The notes: generated by a model from the letters alone, not told the origin. Positions 51,279 through 60,850 are shown, numbered from the stretch's first letter. The stretch is DNA of 64,000 nt from Sphingobacteriales bacterium (GCA_016718845.1 JADKCK010000008.1:62001-126000), one strand, 5' to 3'. Numbers and translations: made by a program.

Positions 51279-52803
51279 TTTTTACTTTGTCTATTAGCAC
51301 TAACTAGTGCTACCCTAACAGCACAAAACCAAGTACCAAGTGTTAGTATCGCATCGGTTGTTGCCGACACTACACAACACCGCATAACCATTGATTACCA
51401 ATGGGCCTAAAAACGATATCTAACTTAAAGCATACCCATCGAAAGTTTAACGGGCAAACTTAACAGGCAACTATGGCTACCCCATATACAATGGTATTAA
51501 ACAATTGGTGTATAGTTATGGTACTAACCTAAACAACAACAATGTTGCCAACTGGAAAGTAAAAATTGTTGCCGATGATTTTCAACCCATCAACCTGCAA
51601 GATGTTGTTAACCAAGTTGACCCAAACAACCTAATTAGCAGCATGGAACAGGTAGAAGGCATACGCCATTATATAGCCGGCTCTACACATCTACAAGCCG
51701 TAAAAGATACCATAAAACAACGCTTTACCAACGCAGGTTTAAGCCTTAGCACCCAAAACTTTACTGCCTTAAACGCCACCGGCGAAAACATTATTGGAAC
51801 CCTGCAAGGACAAAGCAACGATAGCAAAGTGGTAATTGTTGATGCCCATTTTGATAGCGTGGACATAGCCCCGGGTGCCGACGACAATGGCTCGGGCGTA
51901 GTAGGTATGCTCGAAGCTATGCGCATCTTATCCCAATACCATTTCGATAAAACGATTAAGTTTATTGGCTTTGACCTAGAAGAAGCAGGACTAATTGGCA
52001 GCAGCTATTATGTAAACGGCGGCGGCATACAAGCCAACGAACAGGTAGATGGCGTACTAAACTTCGAGATGATTGGTTATTACTCTAACGAACCCAACAG
52101 CCAAACAGCTCCCGCAGGCTTTAACATTCTATTTCCTACGGTGTATAACGATTTGGTAGCCGACCAATTTAGGGGCAACTTTATTACCAATGTTGCCAAT
52201 ACCGCCTCTAACCCTTTGGGCGTTAAGTTCGATAGTTTGGCTAACATTTATGTACCCGACCTAAAAGTAGTAAATATTACCACTCTCGCTGGTGGTATCC
52301 CCGACCTTAGACGCAGCGACCATGCTAAGTTTTGGGACGCTGGCATACAAGCCCTGATGCTTACCGACGGGGCTAATTTTAGAAACCAAGCCTACCACAC
52401 CCCCAACGACGTAAGCAGCATTTTAGATTACAACTTTATGAGCAATACCGTAAAAGCGGCAGTTGCTACCGCAGCTCATTTGGCAGGCATACGACATAGC
52501 GGCGAGGCAAGCAGCAGCCCATCTACCATTACCAATATCCACAATGCCTCCTCTCCTACCCTATCGTTGGCTTTGTTGCCTAATCCAGCCCAAAACCAAA
52601 CTACCTTGCAAATTAAAGGCAATACCACCGACACCCAATTTGCTATCCAAATTTACAACACACAAGGTAAATTAATGGATAACTATATCTTGCAAAATAG
52701 CTATACCCAAACCATAAACACCCAAAACCTACCAACAGGCATGTATTGGGTAAAAGTTGCTGCTAATAACATGTTTGGCGTTACAACATTGGTTAAATTT
52801 TAG
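51279..52803 (+). pseudogene. M28-family metallopeptidase with broken N-terminus and T9SS sorting domain
   Basis: The catalytic region is intact from about 51505: VDAHFDSVDIAPGADDNGSG (zinc His and bridging Asp), GFDLEEAGLIGSSYYV (Glu pair), RRSDHAKFWDAG (Asp) and AYHTPNDV (last His). A type A sorting domain follows (LALLPNPAQNQTTL, PTGMYWVKV, TTLVKF). Upstream DNA keeps a signal-peptide-like stretch with no ATG (51279-51410, FLLCLLALTSATLTAQNQVPS) that ends in a TAA at 51408; the frame then shifts and has TAA at 51421 and 51448 before it opens. A protein from the first internal ATG (51505) would lack a signal peptide and could not reach the T9SS. Confidence 0.8.
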
Positions 52804-52961
52804 TTGCACCTTTATCATTATTAACTAAAAAAAACACTTAGGCTAATTTATCAATCAAATTATTGCTCGCTCCACCTAAACAAAATTGTCCTTTTTGTGG
52901 GGTAATAATTGTCTTATCACATAGTCGCAATTCAACTTCACTACATCATAACACCTTATTT

Positions 52962-55169
52962 ATGACAAAAAACATCCTTTTCCTTCTGCTCTATTTTGTT
53001 TCTTCGTACTCAGCAATGGCACAATCTGCCAATAGTGCCTCTGCAACTACAGGGCAAGCCATTACGCTCGACGATATTTGGCTTAAGTACAGCTATTACC
53101 CCGAAACTACCGAAGGTTTTGATTTTATGAAAGATGGGAAAACCTATTCCCGTATGGAGCGTTTTGACAACAACACCAAAATTACCATTAACCAATATGA
53201 CATTGCCGACGGTAAGCGGGTAAAAAATTTACTTGAGGCAGATGCTAAACTAGATATTGGCGGATATGCTTTTGATAGTGCCGAAACACAATTGTTGCTT
53301 AGTACCCAAGAAGAAGCATTATATCGTCACTCGTCGGTTGCCAACTACCAAGTGTATGATATTAAAAGCAAACAATTAAAGGCTGTGTCTGATAAGGGCA
53401 AACAGCGTATTGCCACCTTTGACCCAAGCGGCAATAAAATAGCTTTTGTGCGCGATAATAATCTGCACATAAAAGACATAAACAACAACACCGAACAGGC
53501 TATTACCACCAATGGTAAAGCAAACGCTATTATTAACGGAGCGCCCGATTGGGTGTACGAAGAAGAGTTTAGCATGGACAGGGCTTATTATTGGTCGCCA
53601 AGTGGCAGCAAAATTGCCTATTTGCGTTTCGACGAGAGTGCAGTACCTTCGTTTTTGCTAACCGAGTACGATGGCGGTTTGTATCCCACTTACTCGTCGT
53701 TTAAGTACCCAAAGGCAGGCGAGCCAAACTCAAAAGTATCGCTACATATCTATGATTTGGCTACCCAAAAAACCATTGACATAGCCATTAAAGACACTGC
53801 CGAGTACTATATACCTCGCTTTAAGTGGTCACCCGATGGTAATTTGTGTTTTTTTAAACTCAATAGGCATCAAAACGACCTTAGCGTTTACAAAGTAAAT
53901 GCCACAAGTGGCGAATTGCAATTGTGGTTTCGCGAAAAAAATCCGTCTTATGTAGAGGTTGCACCCGGCACCGACGTAATGGACAACTTTTTGTTTTTAG
54001 CCAATGGTAATGCCATTGGTTTAAGCGAAGAAGATGGCTTTAACCACATCTACCAATATAATGCCAACGGCACTAAAAAACAACTAACCAAAGGCGGTTG
54101 GGAGGTAACAAAACTATATGGAGTAGATGAAAAACGAAGTTTGATTTATTATCAATCAACCGAAGAATCGCCACTGCAACGCCATATTTATGTGGTTGAT
54201 GTAAAAGGTGCAAACAAAAAATGCCTAACCTTAACACAAGGCTGGAACGATGCCGAGTTTAGCGCTACCTTCGATTATTTTATCCTTACACACTCGACCA
54301 TCAACTCGCCCAGCGATATTACCGTTTACGACTATACCGGACGCAAACAACGCGACTTAGTAAGCAATACCACTTTGCGCGAAAAACAACGCACTTGTAA
54401 TGTTAGCGATGTAGAGTTTTTTAAATTTACTACCCCCGACAATGTTTTGTTAAACGGCTGGATGATAAAACCGCAAAACATGCAGGCTAACAAAAAGTAT
54501 CCGGTGTTGATGTATGTATATGGCGGACCCGCAAGCCAAGAAGCCGTTGACCAATGGAATACGTTTGATTATTGGTGGTTTCAGATGCTTGCGCAACAAG
54601 GTTATATTGTGGCTTGTGTTGATGGACGTGGCACGGGCGGACGTGGCGAATCGTTTAAAAAATGCACCTACAAACAATTAGGCAAATGGGAAACCAACGA
54701 CCAAATAGAAGCAGCTAAATGGCTGGGCAAACAAAGCTATATTGACCCCGCTAGAATTGGCATTTTTGGTTGGAGTTATGGCGGTTATATGTCGCTGTTG
54801 GCAATACTTAAGGGCAACGATGTGTTTAAAAGTGCTATTGCCGTAGCCCCCGTTACTAACTGGAAATGGTACGACAGCATTTATACCGAACGCTTTTTGC
54901 AAACACCCGAAGAAAACAAAGGTGGGTACGAAAACAACTCGCCCATTAACTTCGCCGACCGCTTAAAGGGTAATTTATTAATTGTACATGGCGATGCCGA
55001 CGACAATGTGCATTATCAAAACACCGCCGAAATGGTTAAAGCCTTAGTTGATGCCAACAAACAGTTCGATTTTATGGCTTATCCCAATAAAAACCATGGT
55101 ATTGCTGGCGGATATACTCGCTATCATCTATACACCAAGATGACCAACTTTTTGAAAGAGAAATTATAG
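52962..55169 (+). CDS. Dipeptidyl peptidase IV-like serine peptidase (S9B)
   Basis: 735 residues from the ATG at 52962; upstream in-frame codons from 52863 do not extend the signal peptide (MTKNILFLLLYFVSSYSAMAQ). Removes X-Pro/X-Ala dipeptides from peptides in the periplasm or at the cell surface. The N-terminal part is the DPP-IV eight-bladed propeller; DWVYEEEFSMDRAYYWSPSG near 188-207 holds the Glu pair that binds the substrate amino terminus. The hydrolase domain has the nucleophile motif GWSYGGYMSL (about 603-612), Asp in VHGDADDNVHYQ (about 680) and His in NKNHGIAGG (about 713). Complete. No sorting domain. Confidence 0.95.
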   Translation: MTKNILFLLLYFVSSYSAMAQSANSASATTGQAITLDDIWLKYSYYPETTEGFDFMKDGKTYSRMERFDNNTKITINQYDIADGKRVKNLLEADAKLDIGGYAFDSAETQLLLSTQEEALYRHSSVANYQVYDIKSKQLKAVSDKGKQRIATFDPSGNKIAFVRDNNLHIKDINNNTEQAITTNGKANAIINGAPDWVYEEEFSMDRAYYWSPSGSKIAYLRFDESAVPSFLLTEYDGGLYPTYSSFKYPKAGEPNSKVSLHIYDLATQKTIDIAIKDTAEYYIPRFKWSPDGNLCFFKLNRHQNDLSVYKVNATSGELQLWFREKNPSYVEVAPGTDVMDNFLFLANGNAIGLSEEDGFNHIYQYNANGTKKQLTKGGWEVTKLYGVDEKRSLIYYQSTEESPLQRHIYVVDVKGANKKCLTLTQGWNDAEFSATFDYFILTHSTINSPSDITVYDYTGRKQRDLVSNTTLREKQRTCNVSDVEFFKFTTPDNVLLNGWMIKPQNMQANKKYPVLMYVYGGPASQEAVDQWNTFDYWWFQMLAQQGYIVACVDGRGTGGRGESFKKCTYKQLGKWETNDQIEAAKWLGKQSYIDPARIGIFGWSYGGYMSLLAILKGNDVFKSAIAVAPVTNWKWYDSIYTERFLQTPEENKGGYENNSPINFADRLKGNLLIVHGDADDNVHYQNTAEMVKALVDANKQFDFMAYPNKNHGIAGGYTRYHLYTKMTNFLKEKL

Positions 55170-55205
55170 CCTAGCGCTTATTGTGGCACTAATGCTAAAC
55201 AAAAA

Positions 55206-55247
55206 AACAACACCTATTGGGTTATTTAAAGCCCCATAGGTGTTGTT
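55206..55247. terminator. Bidirectional terminator between convergent genes
   Basis: AACAACACCTATTGGG (55206-55221) pairs with CCCCATAGGTGTTGTT (55232-55247) with one mismatch; A7 on the left and T6 on the right. Confidence 0.88.
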
Positions 55248-55276
55248 TTTTGTGCGATGATGTTAAGTGTTGTTGC

Positions 55277-57322
55277 TTATTCGAGTACCAATGTTCTGTC
55301 TTTGGGATACTTGACTTGGTATTTTAGCAACAATTTCTTTTCGGTAGATGGCGGCAGGTCTAACTCCCAAGTAACAGCTCCTGTATCGTTGTTCTTTTTA
55401 GCTTCTTTATCTGTTTCAACTTCTACCTCTATGTCTTTGTCGGTAGATAAAGGAACTTGGTCTTCGATGGTTAGGTGTATGGTTTGTGTTTTTTTGTTGC
55501 GTATAGCAATCTCAAAGGTGCGGGTTTCGGTGCGATTAGCGCCAATGAAGGGTCGTTTGTTAAAGTCCTTTTGTTTAGTACGTTCAATAACAATGCTTTT
55601 ATCTCGCCCTAACGATAAAAATAAGGTATCTTGGGTGCGGTTGGGGTTAAGGCTTGATTTACCCACAAATGTACCCTCGAAAAACAAATTAGCTTCGCCC
55701 GGTAGTAAGTTTAGCTCTTCCCAGTTAGTAATTTCGGCGGTTAAGAAAGCATCAGGGTCAATCTTAGGCACGCAGTAATAGCGGTATGTAGCTGGCACGT
55801 CGTACTGATTTATATCCACCACATAAGTTTTGCCATCGTTTGGAATGGTATAAGGCAGTTTTATGTCGAAGCTAATGTTAGTGGGGTTTTCGTTTATGTC
55901 GGCTTGAGATATGGTGGGTGCAGTTGGTTTTTGTTTTTTATTGACATTAGTGCTTTTAGTACTACTAGCTCTACTCTCTCGGTTATAAGTACTTCCTGTA
56001 CTTGTTTGGTCGGCTTGTAGCAAGGGTACTTTATAGAACTAATTTCACCTCTCCAACATTTGAAGATTCGGATGTTTGTTAAAATCCAAAAAGTATTTTG
56101 TCAGCCCTTACCAACAGCTTTATCCGTTTGTTGTGTCGTAACCCACATAAGATGCTTTCACTGAATACTCGCCTGCAGGAATGGGTTTAATAGAGTAATA
56201 GCCCTCAAAATCAGTTTGTGCACCTGCCATTGAGCCATTTATTGCAACACTAACATTTACAAACGGCAATGGTTCGCCGGATTGGGCATCGCGCACTGTT
56301 CCCCTAATTTCGCCAGTTGTTGTATTTGTTGCTGCACCAACTACCGCTTGTGCTTTGCTTGGGCGGTAGCCTGTGTAAGTATTGCCAAAGCGCAATTGCC
56401 AAGGGGGTAAGGTAGGTTTTATACCACCCAACGAGGGGTTGCCTGTTGATAAGATGAGTTTAACATCTGTCCAATCTTCGCCCGATTGTTGTTGTACATT
56501 GGCTTTGTATTGTAGGTTAATGGGCTGCGAGATATTTTTTGCTCGCACATCGTAGGTGGCATACCACGATGCCTCTTGCACCAAATAACTAATGGTAAAT
56601 TGGGCTGTTGAGGGTGCATTAGCCGTTACTATTACGTGTATTTCGGAGGTTTGTTTGTTTTTACGCTCGTTTAGTTCTGCCAATTGTTTATCAATTTTGG
56701 CTATGGTATCGTTTAGTTGTTGTATGGTGGTTAGCAAATCAATCATTTTTAATTGGGTTTGCTGCATTTGTGTGCTTTGGTAGGCTATTACTTCGCGCAA
56801 ATCGGCGGCTTTCATGCCTGCATTGCTTCCACCAACTGTTTGGTTTTTGTTGAGCAAAGCTTGTTCGTTTTTACACACTTCTAAGCCCACATTTTGTAGT
56901 CGGCGTTTATCCATTAGTTGCTTTTGGGTAGTTTTTAGTTGTTCTACCTCGCTACGCGGTTTTTGTTCTTCGAGGTAGTTTATTTGGTGCTGCACCGATA
57001 GAATGGTAAACGCCCCGTCGCCTTTTACCTGTATGCTTTGTGGGTCTATTTGGGGCGATATCCCCCTAAAAACCAATTCTGTTTTACCCAAATCGAGGGT
57101 AGTAAGTGCATTACGCGTTACTTGTGCGCCTTGCAAAAACACCGTAACCCCCATAATATTCGAGGGTACAACTTTTGGCGGAGTAATGGTGTGTGCCTGT
57201 GCAACCATGCTTAGGCAAAGGAAGGTAAAAAATAGCTTTGAGTACGGGGGGGTGGGGCAGGGTGGGTTAAAAGTTGTAAATTGTAAGTGGTAAATGGTGT
57301 GCATGTGAAAGTTTATTACCAC
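55277..57322 (-). pseudogene. DUF4139/MuiA-family protein with internal carboxypeptidase-regulatory-like insert, broken
   Basis: N-terminal half (56120-57322): coiled-coil DUF4140-like region (EVEQLKTTQKQLMDKRRLQN, IAKIDKQLAELNERKNKQ), the DUF4139 opening SYLVQEASWYATYDVRAKN and then an inserted module GEIRGTVRDAQSGEPLPFVNVSVA...GYYSIKPIPAGEYSVKASYVGYDT ending at a stop. C-terminal half (55277-56023) resumes with the rest of DUF4139, finishing LLLKYQVKYPKDRTLVLE. Between them (56024-56119) the DNA still aligns with the related gene at 57393 but has indels and stops. The signal peptide (KLFFTFLCLSMVAQAH) also lacks its own ATG: where MKT should stand there is C-rich sequence. Family function is unknown; the gene is probably dead. 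Confidence 0.8.
57254..57270. repeat. Second copy of the GGGGCAGGGTGGGTTAA word
   Basis: Matches 13132-13149 except for one G. It sits where the start codon of the DUF4139 gene would be expected. Confidence 0.55.
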
Positions 57323-57368
57323 AAGGGCATGTTTTTGTCCCCGGCATTATGTAAGTTGTAAAGGGCAA

Positions 57369-57392
57369 GGGGGCGGGGGGGGGGGGGGGGGG
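57369..57392. repeat. Poly-G tract: G5, C, G18
   Basis: Five G (57369-57373), one C, then eighteen G (57375-57392) on plus, poly-C on the coding strand. It abuts the stop codon of the gene at 57393 and is the longest homopolymer in the window. The exact length may be unreliable. Confidence 0.85.
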
Positions 57393-57842
57393 TTAAAAAA
57401 TGGTGCACCACAAGGGCATATTGCGTATGTCGTAGTGGTTGTAGGTATAGCCTGTACTTGTTTCGTCAGGTTGCATTAAAGGTACTTTGTAAGCCAAATA
57501 ACAACCCCTAAAAGTATCAGGATAGCTGGAAGATTCAGCTATCTGCATATCTACAAAAGTAATTTTGCCAGCCCTTACCAACACTTTGTCCGTTTGTTGG
57601 CTGTCATAGCCTACCAAAGATGCTTTCACCGAATACTCGCCCGCAGGAATGGGTTTTATGGAGTAATAGCCCTCAAAATCGGTTTGTGCGGCTGCCATTG
57701 AGCCATTTACTATAAGGCTCACATTTACAAACGGCAAAGGTTCGCCACTTTTTGCATCGGTTATTTTACCTTGTATTTCGCCGGTTTGTGCCTGTGCAAT
57801 AATGCTTAGGCAGAGGAATAGAGAGAAGAAAAGTGTTTTCAT
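57393..57842 (-). CDS. Truncated secreted protein with a carboxypeptidase-regulatory-like domain
   Basis: 149 residues. Signal peptide MKTLFFSLFLCLSIIAQAQ, then a CarboxypepD_reg-like domain (about 20-105: GEIQGKITDAKSGEPLPFVNVSL, GYYSIKPIPAGEYSVKASLVGYDS) and a short tail YKVPLMQPDETSTGYTYNHYDIRNMP. In TonB-receptor-like proteins this tail leads into a plug-like RGSR...YYIDG segment, but here the frame stops at once before the G18 tract. The DNA of the first ~25 codons and leader is about 95 percent identical to that of the VWA gene upstream, so it looks like a partial duplicate. May be a remnant rather than a working gene. Confidence 0.65.
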   Translation of the reverse strand: MKTLFFSLFLCLSIIAQAQTGEIQGKITDAKSGEPLPFVNVSLIVNGSMAAAQTDFEGYYSIKPIPAGEYSVKASLVGYDSQQTDKVLVRAGKITFVDMQIAESSSYPDTFRGCYLAYKVPLMQPDETSTGYTYNHYDIRNMPLWCTIF

Positions 57843-57865
57843 GGATGATGAATTGAAAATGGTGA
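57754..57865 (-). repeat. 112-bp direct repeat, copy A
   Basis: Covers the start codon, signal peptide codons and 23 bases of leader of the gene at 57393. Copy B is 59716-59827; about five mismatches by eye. Confidence 0.88.
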
Positions 57866-57890
57866 TTTGTAAAACTATAACATTGTAGCA

Positions 57891-59804
57891 TTATGGTTTT
57901 AATTGTTTAGCTTTTTCTACCAATTGCACAAAATCTTTTCGGTAGTTTTCTTTGTCTTCGCCTATGGCATTTTTTGCTAACAACAATACGGTATCCCAAT
58001 TGGTTTGTTTGGTAAATTTAGAGTTGTTTAGTTGCATAGCAAACAAAGCAACCGACGAGGCAAAACGGAAATTACTACTTGTTTGGTCTAAAGGTTGAGG
58101 GTTAAATGCTACCTCTTGTACCATTTCTACGCTTTTGTTTCCTTGCGGGCGTTTGTACCTAAACTTTATGGTCATTAGGTCGGTGCTTTGTGTAGCTGTT
58201 TTTGAGGTAGTAGTTTCTTGATACTTCAATGGAGTAATAGGCTTTACAAACTCGGACTCTATGCCTACCGGAATAATTTCGTAAAAAGCCGTAACGGTAT
58301 GCCCCATGCCTAATTCGCCTGCATCTTTGGTATCATCTGCAAAATCTTCGGCAGCCAATAGGCGGTTTTCGTAACCCACCAAACGGTAAGCCTGCACTTT
58401 GGTTGGATTAAACTCCAGTTGTAGTTTTACATCTTTGGCAATAGGCACTAATGTTCCGCCCATTTCTTTCACCAAGGTTTTTTTAGCCTCGTTTATGTTA
58501 TCAATATAGGCATAGTTACCGTTTCCTTTATCGGCAATGCCCTCTAGCATATTGTCTTTGTAATTGCCCATGCCATAGCCCAAACAAGTGATAAAAACGC
58601 CTGTTTTTCGTTTGTCTTCAATCAGTTTAAACAGTTCGGCATTCGATGAAGCGCCCACATTAAAATCGCCATCGGTGGCTAAAATAACCCGATTATTACC
58701 ACCTGTTAAAAAGTTTTTTTGGGCGATACTATACGCCAATTCAATACCAGCACCGCCTGCCGTCGAGCCACCTGCCTGTAATTTATCTATGGCGGCTAAA
58801 ATAGTTGCTTTGTCGCTACCACTTGTCGAGGGTAATACTTCGCCTGCTGCACCCGCATACACCACAATGGCAATGCGGTCTTGTGGGCGCAATTGATTAA
58901 CCAACAAATGCAACGACGCTTTAACCAATGGCAACTTATTTTCATTGCTCATAGAACCCGACACATCTATCAAAAACACTAAGTTACTGGCTGGTAATCT
59001 TTCTGTTTCAACGCGTTTGCCTTGCATGCCAATCATTAGCAATTGGTGTTGCGGGTTCCAGGGGCAGCTCGACAATTCGGTGGTAAAACTAAATGGGTGT
59101 GTGGTTTTAGGATTTGGATAATCGTACTCAAAATAGTTCACAAACTCCTCCGCCCGAACAGAGCCAATAGGTGGTATTTGGTCATCATTTAAATAACGCC
59201 TTGCATTGCTGTACGAAGCCCTATCTACATCGATAGAAAAGGTAGAGAGTGGGTTTTGGGTGGCTGTTAAAAACTCGTTTTCGATAATTGGCGAGTAGCT
59301 TTCGGTATTATGGTCTTCGTCTTTGGGTTCAAGGTTTTTTTTCTTACCCTTTTTAAGGTGTTGGCTCGGTGCTTTTCCGTCAATATAGTAAGCCGTGCTT
59401 GTATTGCGCGAACCTCGTATTTTTTGAGTGCCATATGATGATTTAAGTGAGCGGGGTGTCCCCAAACCAACAATTAATACGTCATTTAGTGACCTTGTGT
59501 CTTCCGATAGCTGAATATTCACAATAGTAATTGAGTCAGCCTTTACCAACACTTTGTTTATTTGTTGAGTGTTGTAGCCTGTATAGGATACATTAATCGA
59601 ATACTCGCCTGCGGGAACTTTTACTATGTAATTGCCGTCAATGTCAGTTACGTAGCCAAAAAATTGCTGATGTGCCGTTACTCTGATAGCTGCACCTACT
59701 AGCACTTCGCCCGAAGCATCGGTTACTTTACCTTGTATTTCGCCGGTTTGTGCCTGTGCAATAATGCTTAGGCAGAGGAATAGAGAGATGAGAAGTGTTT
59801 TCAT
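57891..59804 (-). CDS. Secreted von Willebrand factor A (YfbK-type) protein with carboxypeptidase-regulatory and plug-like segments
   Basis: 637 residues from the ATG at 59804 (a frame to 59852 adds sixteen residues before the signal peptide). After signal peptide MKTLLISLFLCLSIIAQAQ comes a CarboxypepD_reg-like domain (about 20-100), then KIRGSRNTSTAYYIDGK (about 125-142), a fragment like the plug of TonB receptors. The YfbK-type N-terminal region starts NPLSTFSIDVDRASYSNARRYL (about 185), the VWA domain has the MIDAS motif LIDVSGSMS (about 275) and TDGDFNVG, and the C-terminus is DUF3520-like (YEIIPVG, FRYKRPQGNKSVEMVQEVAF). VWA domains bind metal and mediate protein contacts. Ligand unknown. 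Confidence 0.88.
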   Translation of the reverse strand: MKTLLISLFLCLSIIAQAQTGEIQGKVTDASGEVLVGAAIRVTAHQQFFGYVTDIDGNYIVKVPAGEYSINVSYTGYNTQQINKVLVKADSITIVNIQLSEDTRSLNDVLIVGLGTPRSLKSSYGTQKIRGSRNTSTAYYIDGKAPSQHLKKGKKKNLEPKDEDHNTESYSPIIENEFLTATQNPLSTFSIDVDRASYSNARRYLNDDQIPPIGSVRAEEFVNYFEYDYPNPKTTHPFSFTTELSSCPWNPQHQLLMIGMQGKRVETERLPASNLVFLIDVSGSMSNENKLPLVKASLHLLVNQLRPQDRIAIVVYAGAAGEVLPSTSGSDKATILAAIDKLQAGGSTAGGAGIELAYSIAQKNFLTGGNNRVILATDGDFNVGASSNAELFKLIEDKRKTGVFITCLGYGMGNYKDNMLEGIADKGNGNYAYIDNINEAKKTLVKEMGGTLVPIAKDVKLQLEFNPTKVQAYRLVGYENRLLAAEDFADDTKDAGELGMGHTVTAFYEIIPVGIESEFVKPITPLKYQETTTSKTATQSTDLMTIKFRYKRPQGNKSVEMVQEVAFNPQPLDQTSSNFRFASSVALFAMQLNNSKFTKQTNWDTVLLLAKNAIGEDKENYRKDFVQLVEKAKQLKP

Positions 59805-59827
59805 GGATGATGAATTGAAAATGATGA
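59716..59827 (-). repeat. 112-bp direct repeat, copy B
   Basis: Start region of the VWA gene; partner of 57754-57865. The identity ends 23 bases upstream of the ATG on one side and about 30 codons in on the other. Confidence 0.88.
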
Positions 59828-59849
59828 ATAAAATGGTTGATTGATGGAG

Positions 59850-59857
59850 CAAAGATA
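59850..59857 (-). promoter_or_regulatory. -7 element (TATCTTTG) of the VWA gene
   Basis: Exact TAnnTTTG match 46 bases before the ATG at 59804. It lies just outside the 112-bp repeat, so the duplicated gene at 57393 did not inherit this promoter. An inverted GCGATAAA word is at about 59896-59903. Confidence 0.5.
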
Positions 59858-60027
59858 GTAACTTGTTTTTGTGTAAAAAAATAGAAATTTTGCCGTTTAT
59901 CGCACCTTTTTATTTGCTGTAAAAAAAAGTTTCGCCCCGACAAAATAAATTAGCTACTTATTGCGTCTAATAGGCAGACGACAATTAAGCGTTACCTTAT
60001 TTATCTTTCATCAAAAAAATTTATCCC

Positions 60028-60843
60028 ATGCAATTACGCAAAAGTGTTTTATTGTTTGTGTTGCTGTTGGCGAGTATGCCCTTTGCTATGGCGCAAACTC
60101 AAGCCGCTGCACCGCCCAAATTTGACCCCGAAAAACGAGCCGAAAAAGCGACGGAACGAATGACCCAAGATTTGCAATTATCGCCCGAACAAGCTGCCAA
60201 AGTAAAGGTTATTAACGAGCAATATGCCCAAAAAGAAAAAGCATTGCACGACAACGCCCAAAAACAACGCGAAGAAAAGAAAGCTTTGTTCGATGCCAAA
60301 CAAAAAGAAATTGAGCAAGTGCTAACACCCCAACAACGCCAAAAACAACAAGCCCAACGCCAACAGTTTGAAGAACGTAGAAACGAAATGAAAGGCGAAC
60401 GTAGGGGTGAGAGGAGAGATGGACGTAGAGACGAGATGCGAGAACGCGCCGAGAAAATGCGCAACATGCCTCCCGAAGAACGCGCCCAACAAATGACCGA
60501 CCGTATGAGCAAAAAACTACAGTTGGACGAGCAAAAAACGAAACAACTAAGCGGCATAAACGAGTATTTTATGCAAAGACGCAACAAAATACACCAAGAT
60601 GCCACGCTTAGTAAAGAGCAAAAAATGCAACAAATGAAAGCAGCTATGGACGAAAAAGAGCAAAAGCTAAAAGGCTTGCTTTCGCCCGAGCAGTATCAAC
60701 GCCACCAAGAAGCGGTAAAACGCATGGAAGAACGCCGCTCGGACATGCCACCGCGTAGGGGTCGTTTTGATAAGCCACCTATGCCAAATGGCAATCAACC
60801 ACGCAACGAAATGCCTCCTCCTCCTCCATCACCCAAAAATTAA
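60028..60843 (+). CDS. Spy/CpxP-like periplasmic protein with LTxxQ-type repeats
   Basis: 271 residues. Signal peptide ends MPFAMAQ. Two related helical units follow: KATERMTQDLQLSPEQAAKVKVINEQY with VLTPQQRQKQQAQ (about 40-120) and QMTDRMSKKLQLDEQKTKQLSGINEYF with LLSPEQYQRHQ (about 152-240). These are LTxxQ-like motifs of the Spy/CpxP fold, which in enterobacteria acts as a chaperone or stress sensor in the periplasm. Between the units is an Arg/Glu/Gly-rich linker (ERRGERRDGRRDEMRERAE), and the C-terminus is Pro-rich (PPPPPSPKN). Very high Gln, Arg, Lys and Glu content. Function in Bacteroidota is not established. Confidence 0.82.
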   Translation: MQLRKSVLLFVLLLASMPFAMAQTQAAAPPKFDPEKRAEKATERMTQDLQLSPEQAAKVKVINEQYAQKEKALHDNAQKQREEKKALFDAKQKEIEQVLTPQQRQKQQAQRQQFEERRNEMKGERRGERRDGRRDEMRERAEKMRNMPPEERAQQMTDRMSKKLQLDEQKTKQLSGINEYFMQRRNKIHQDATLSKEQKMQQMKAAMDEKEQKLKGLLSPEQYQRHQEAVKRMEERRSDMPPRRGRFDKPPMPNGNQPRNEMPPPPPSPKN

Positions 60844-60850
60844 AACTAAA

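Noticed and set aside
51059..51307. 82-residue open frame with HNISTSQYLNITISQH repeats as a protein
   Set aside because: It exists only because the 16-bp unit has no stop in any frame; no start context, signal or known domain.
60099..60605. 168-residue minus-strand ORF over the Spy-like gene
   Set aside because: Arises from Gln/Arg/Glu codon bias of the real gene; Ser/Cys-rich and implausible as a protein.
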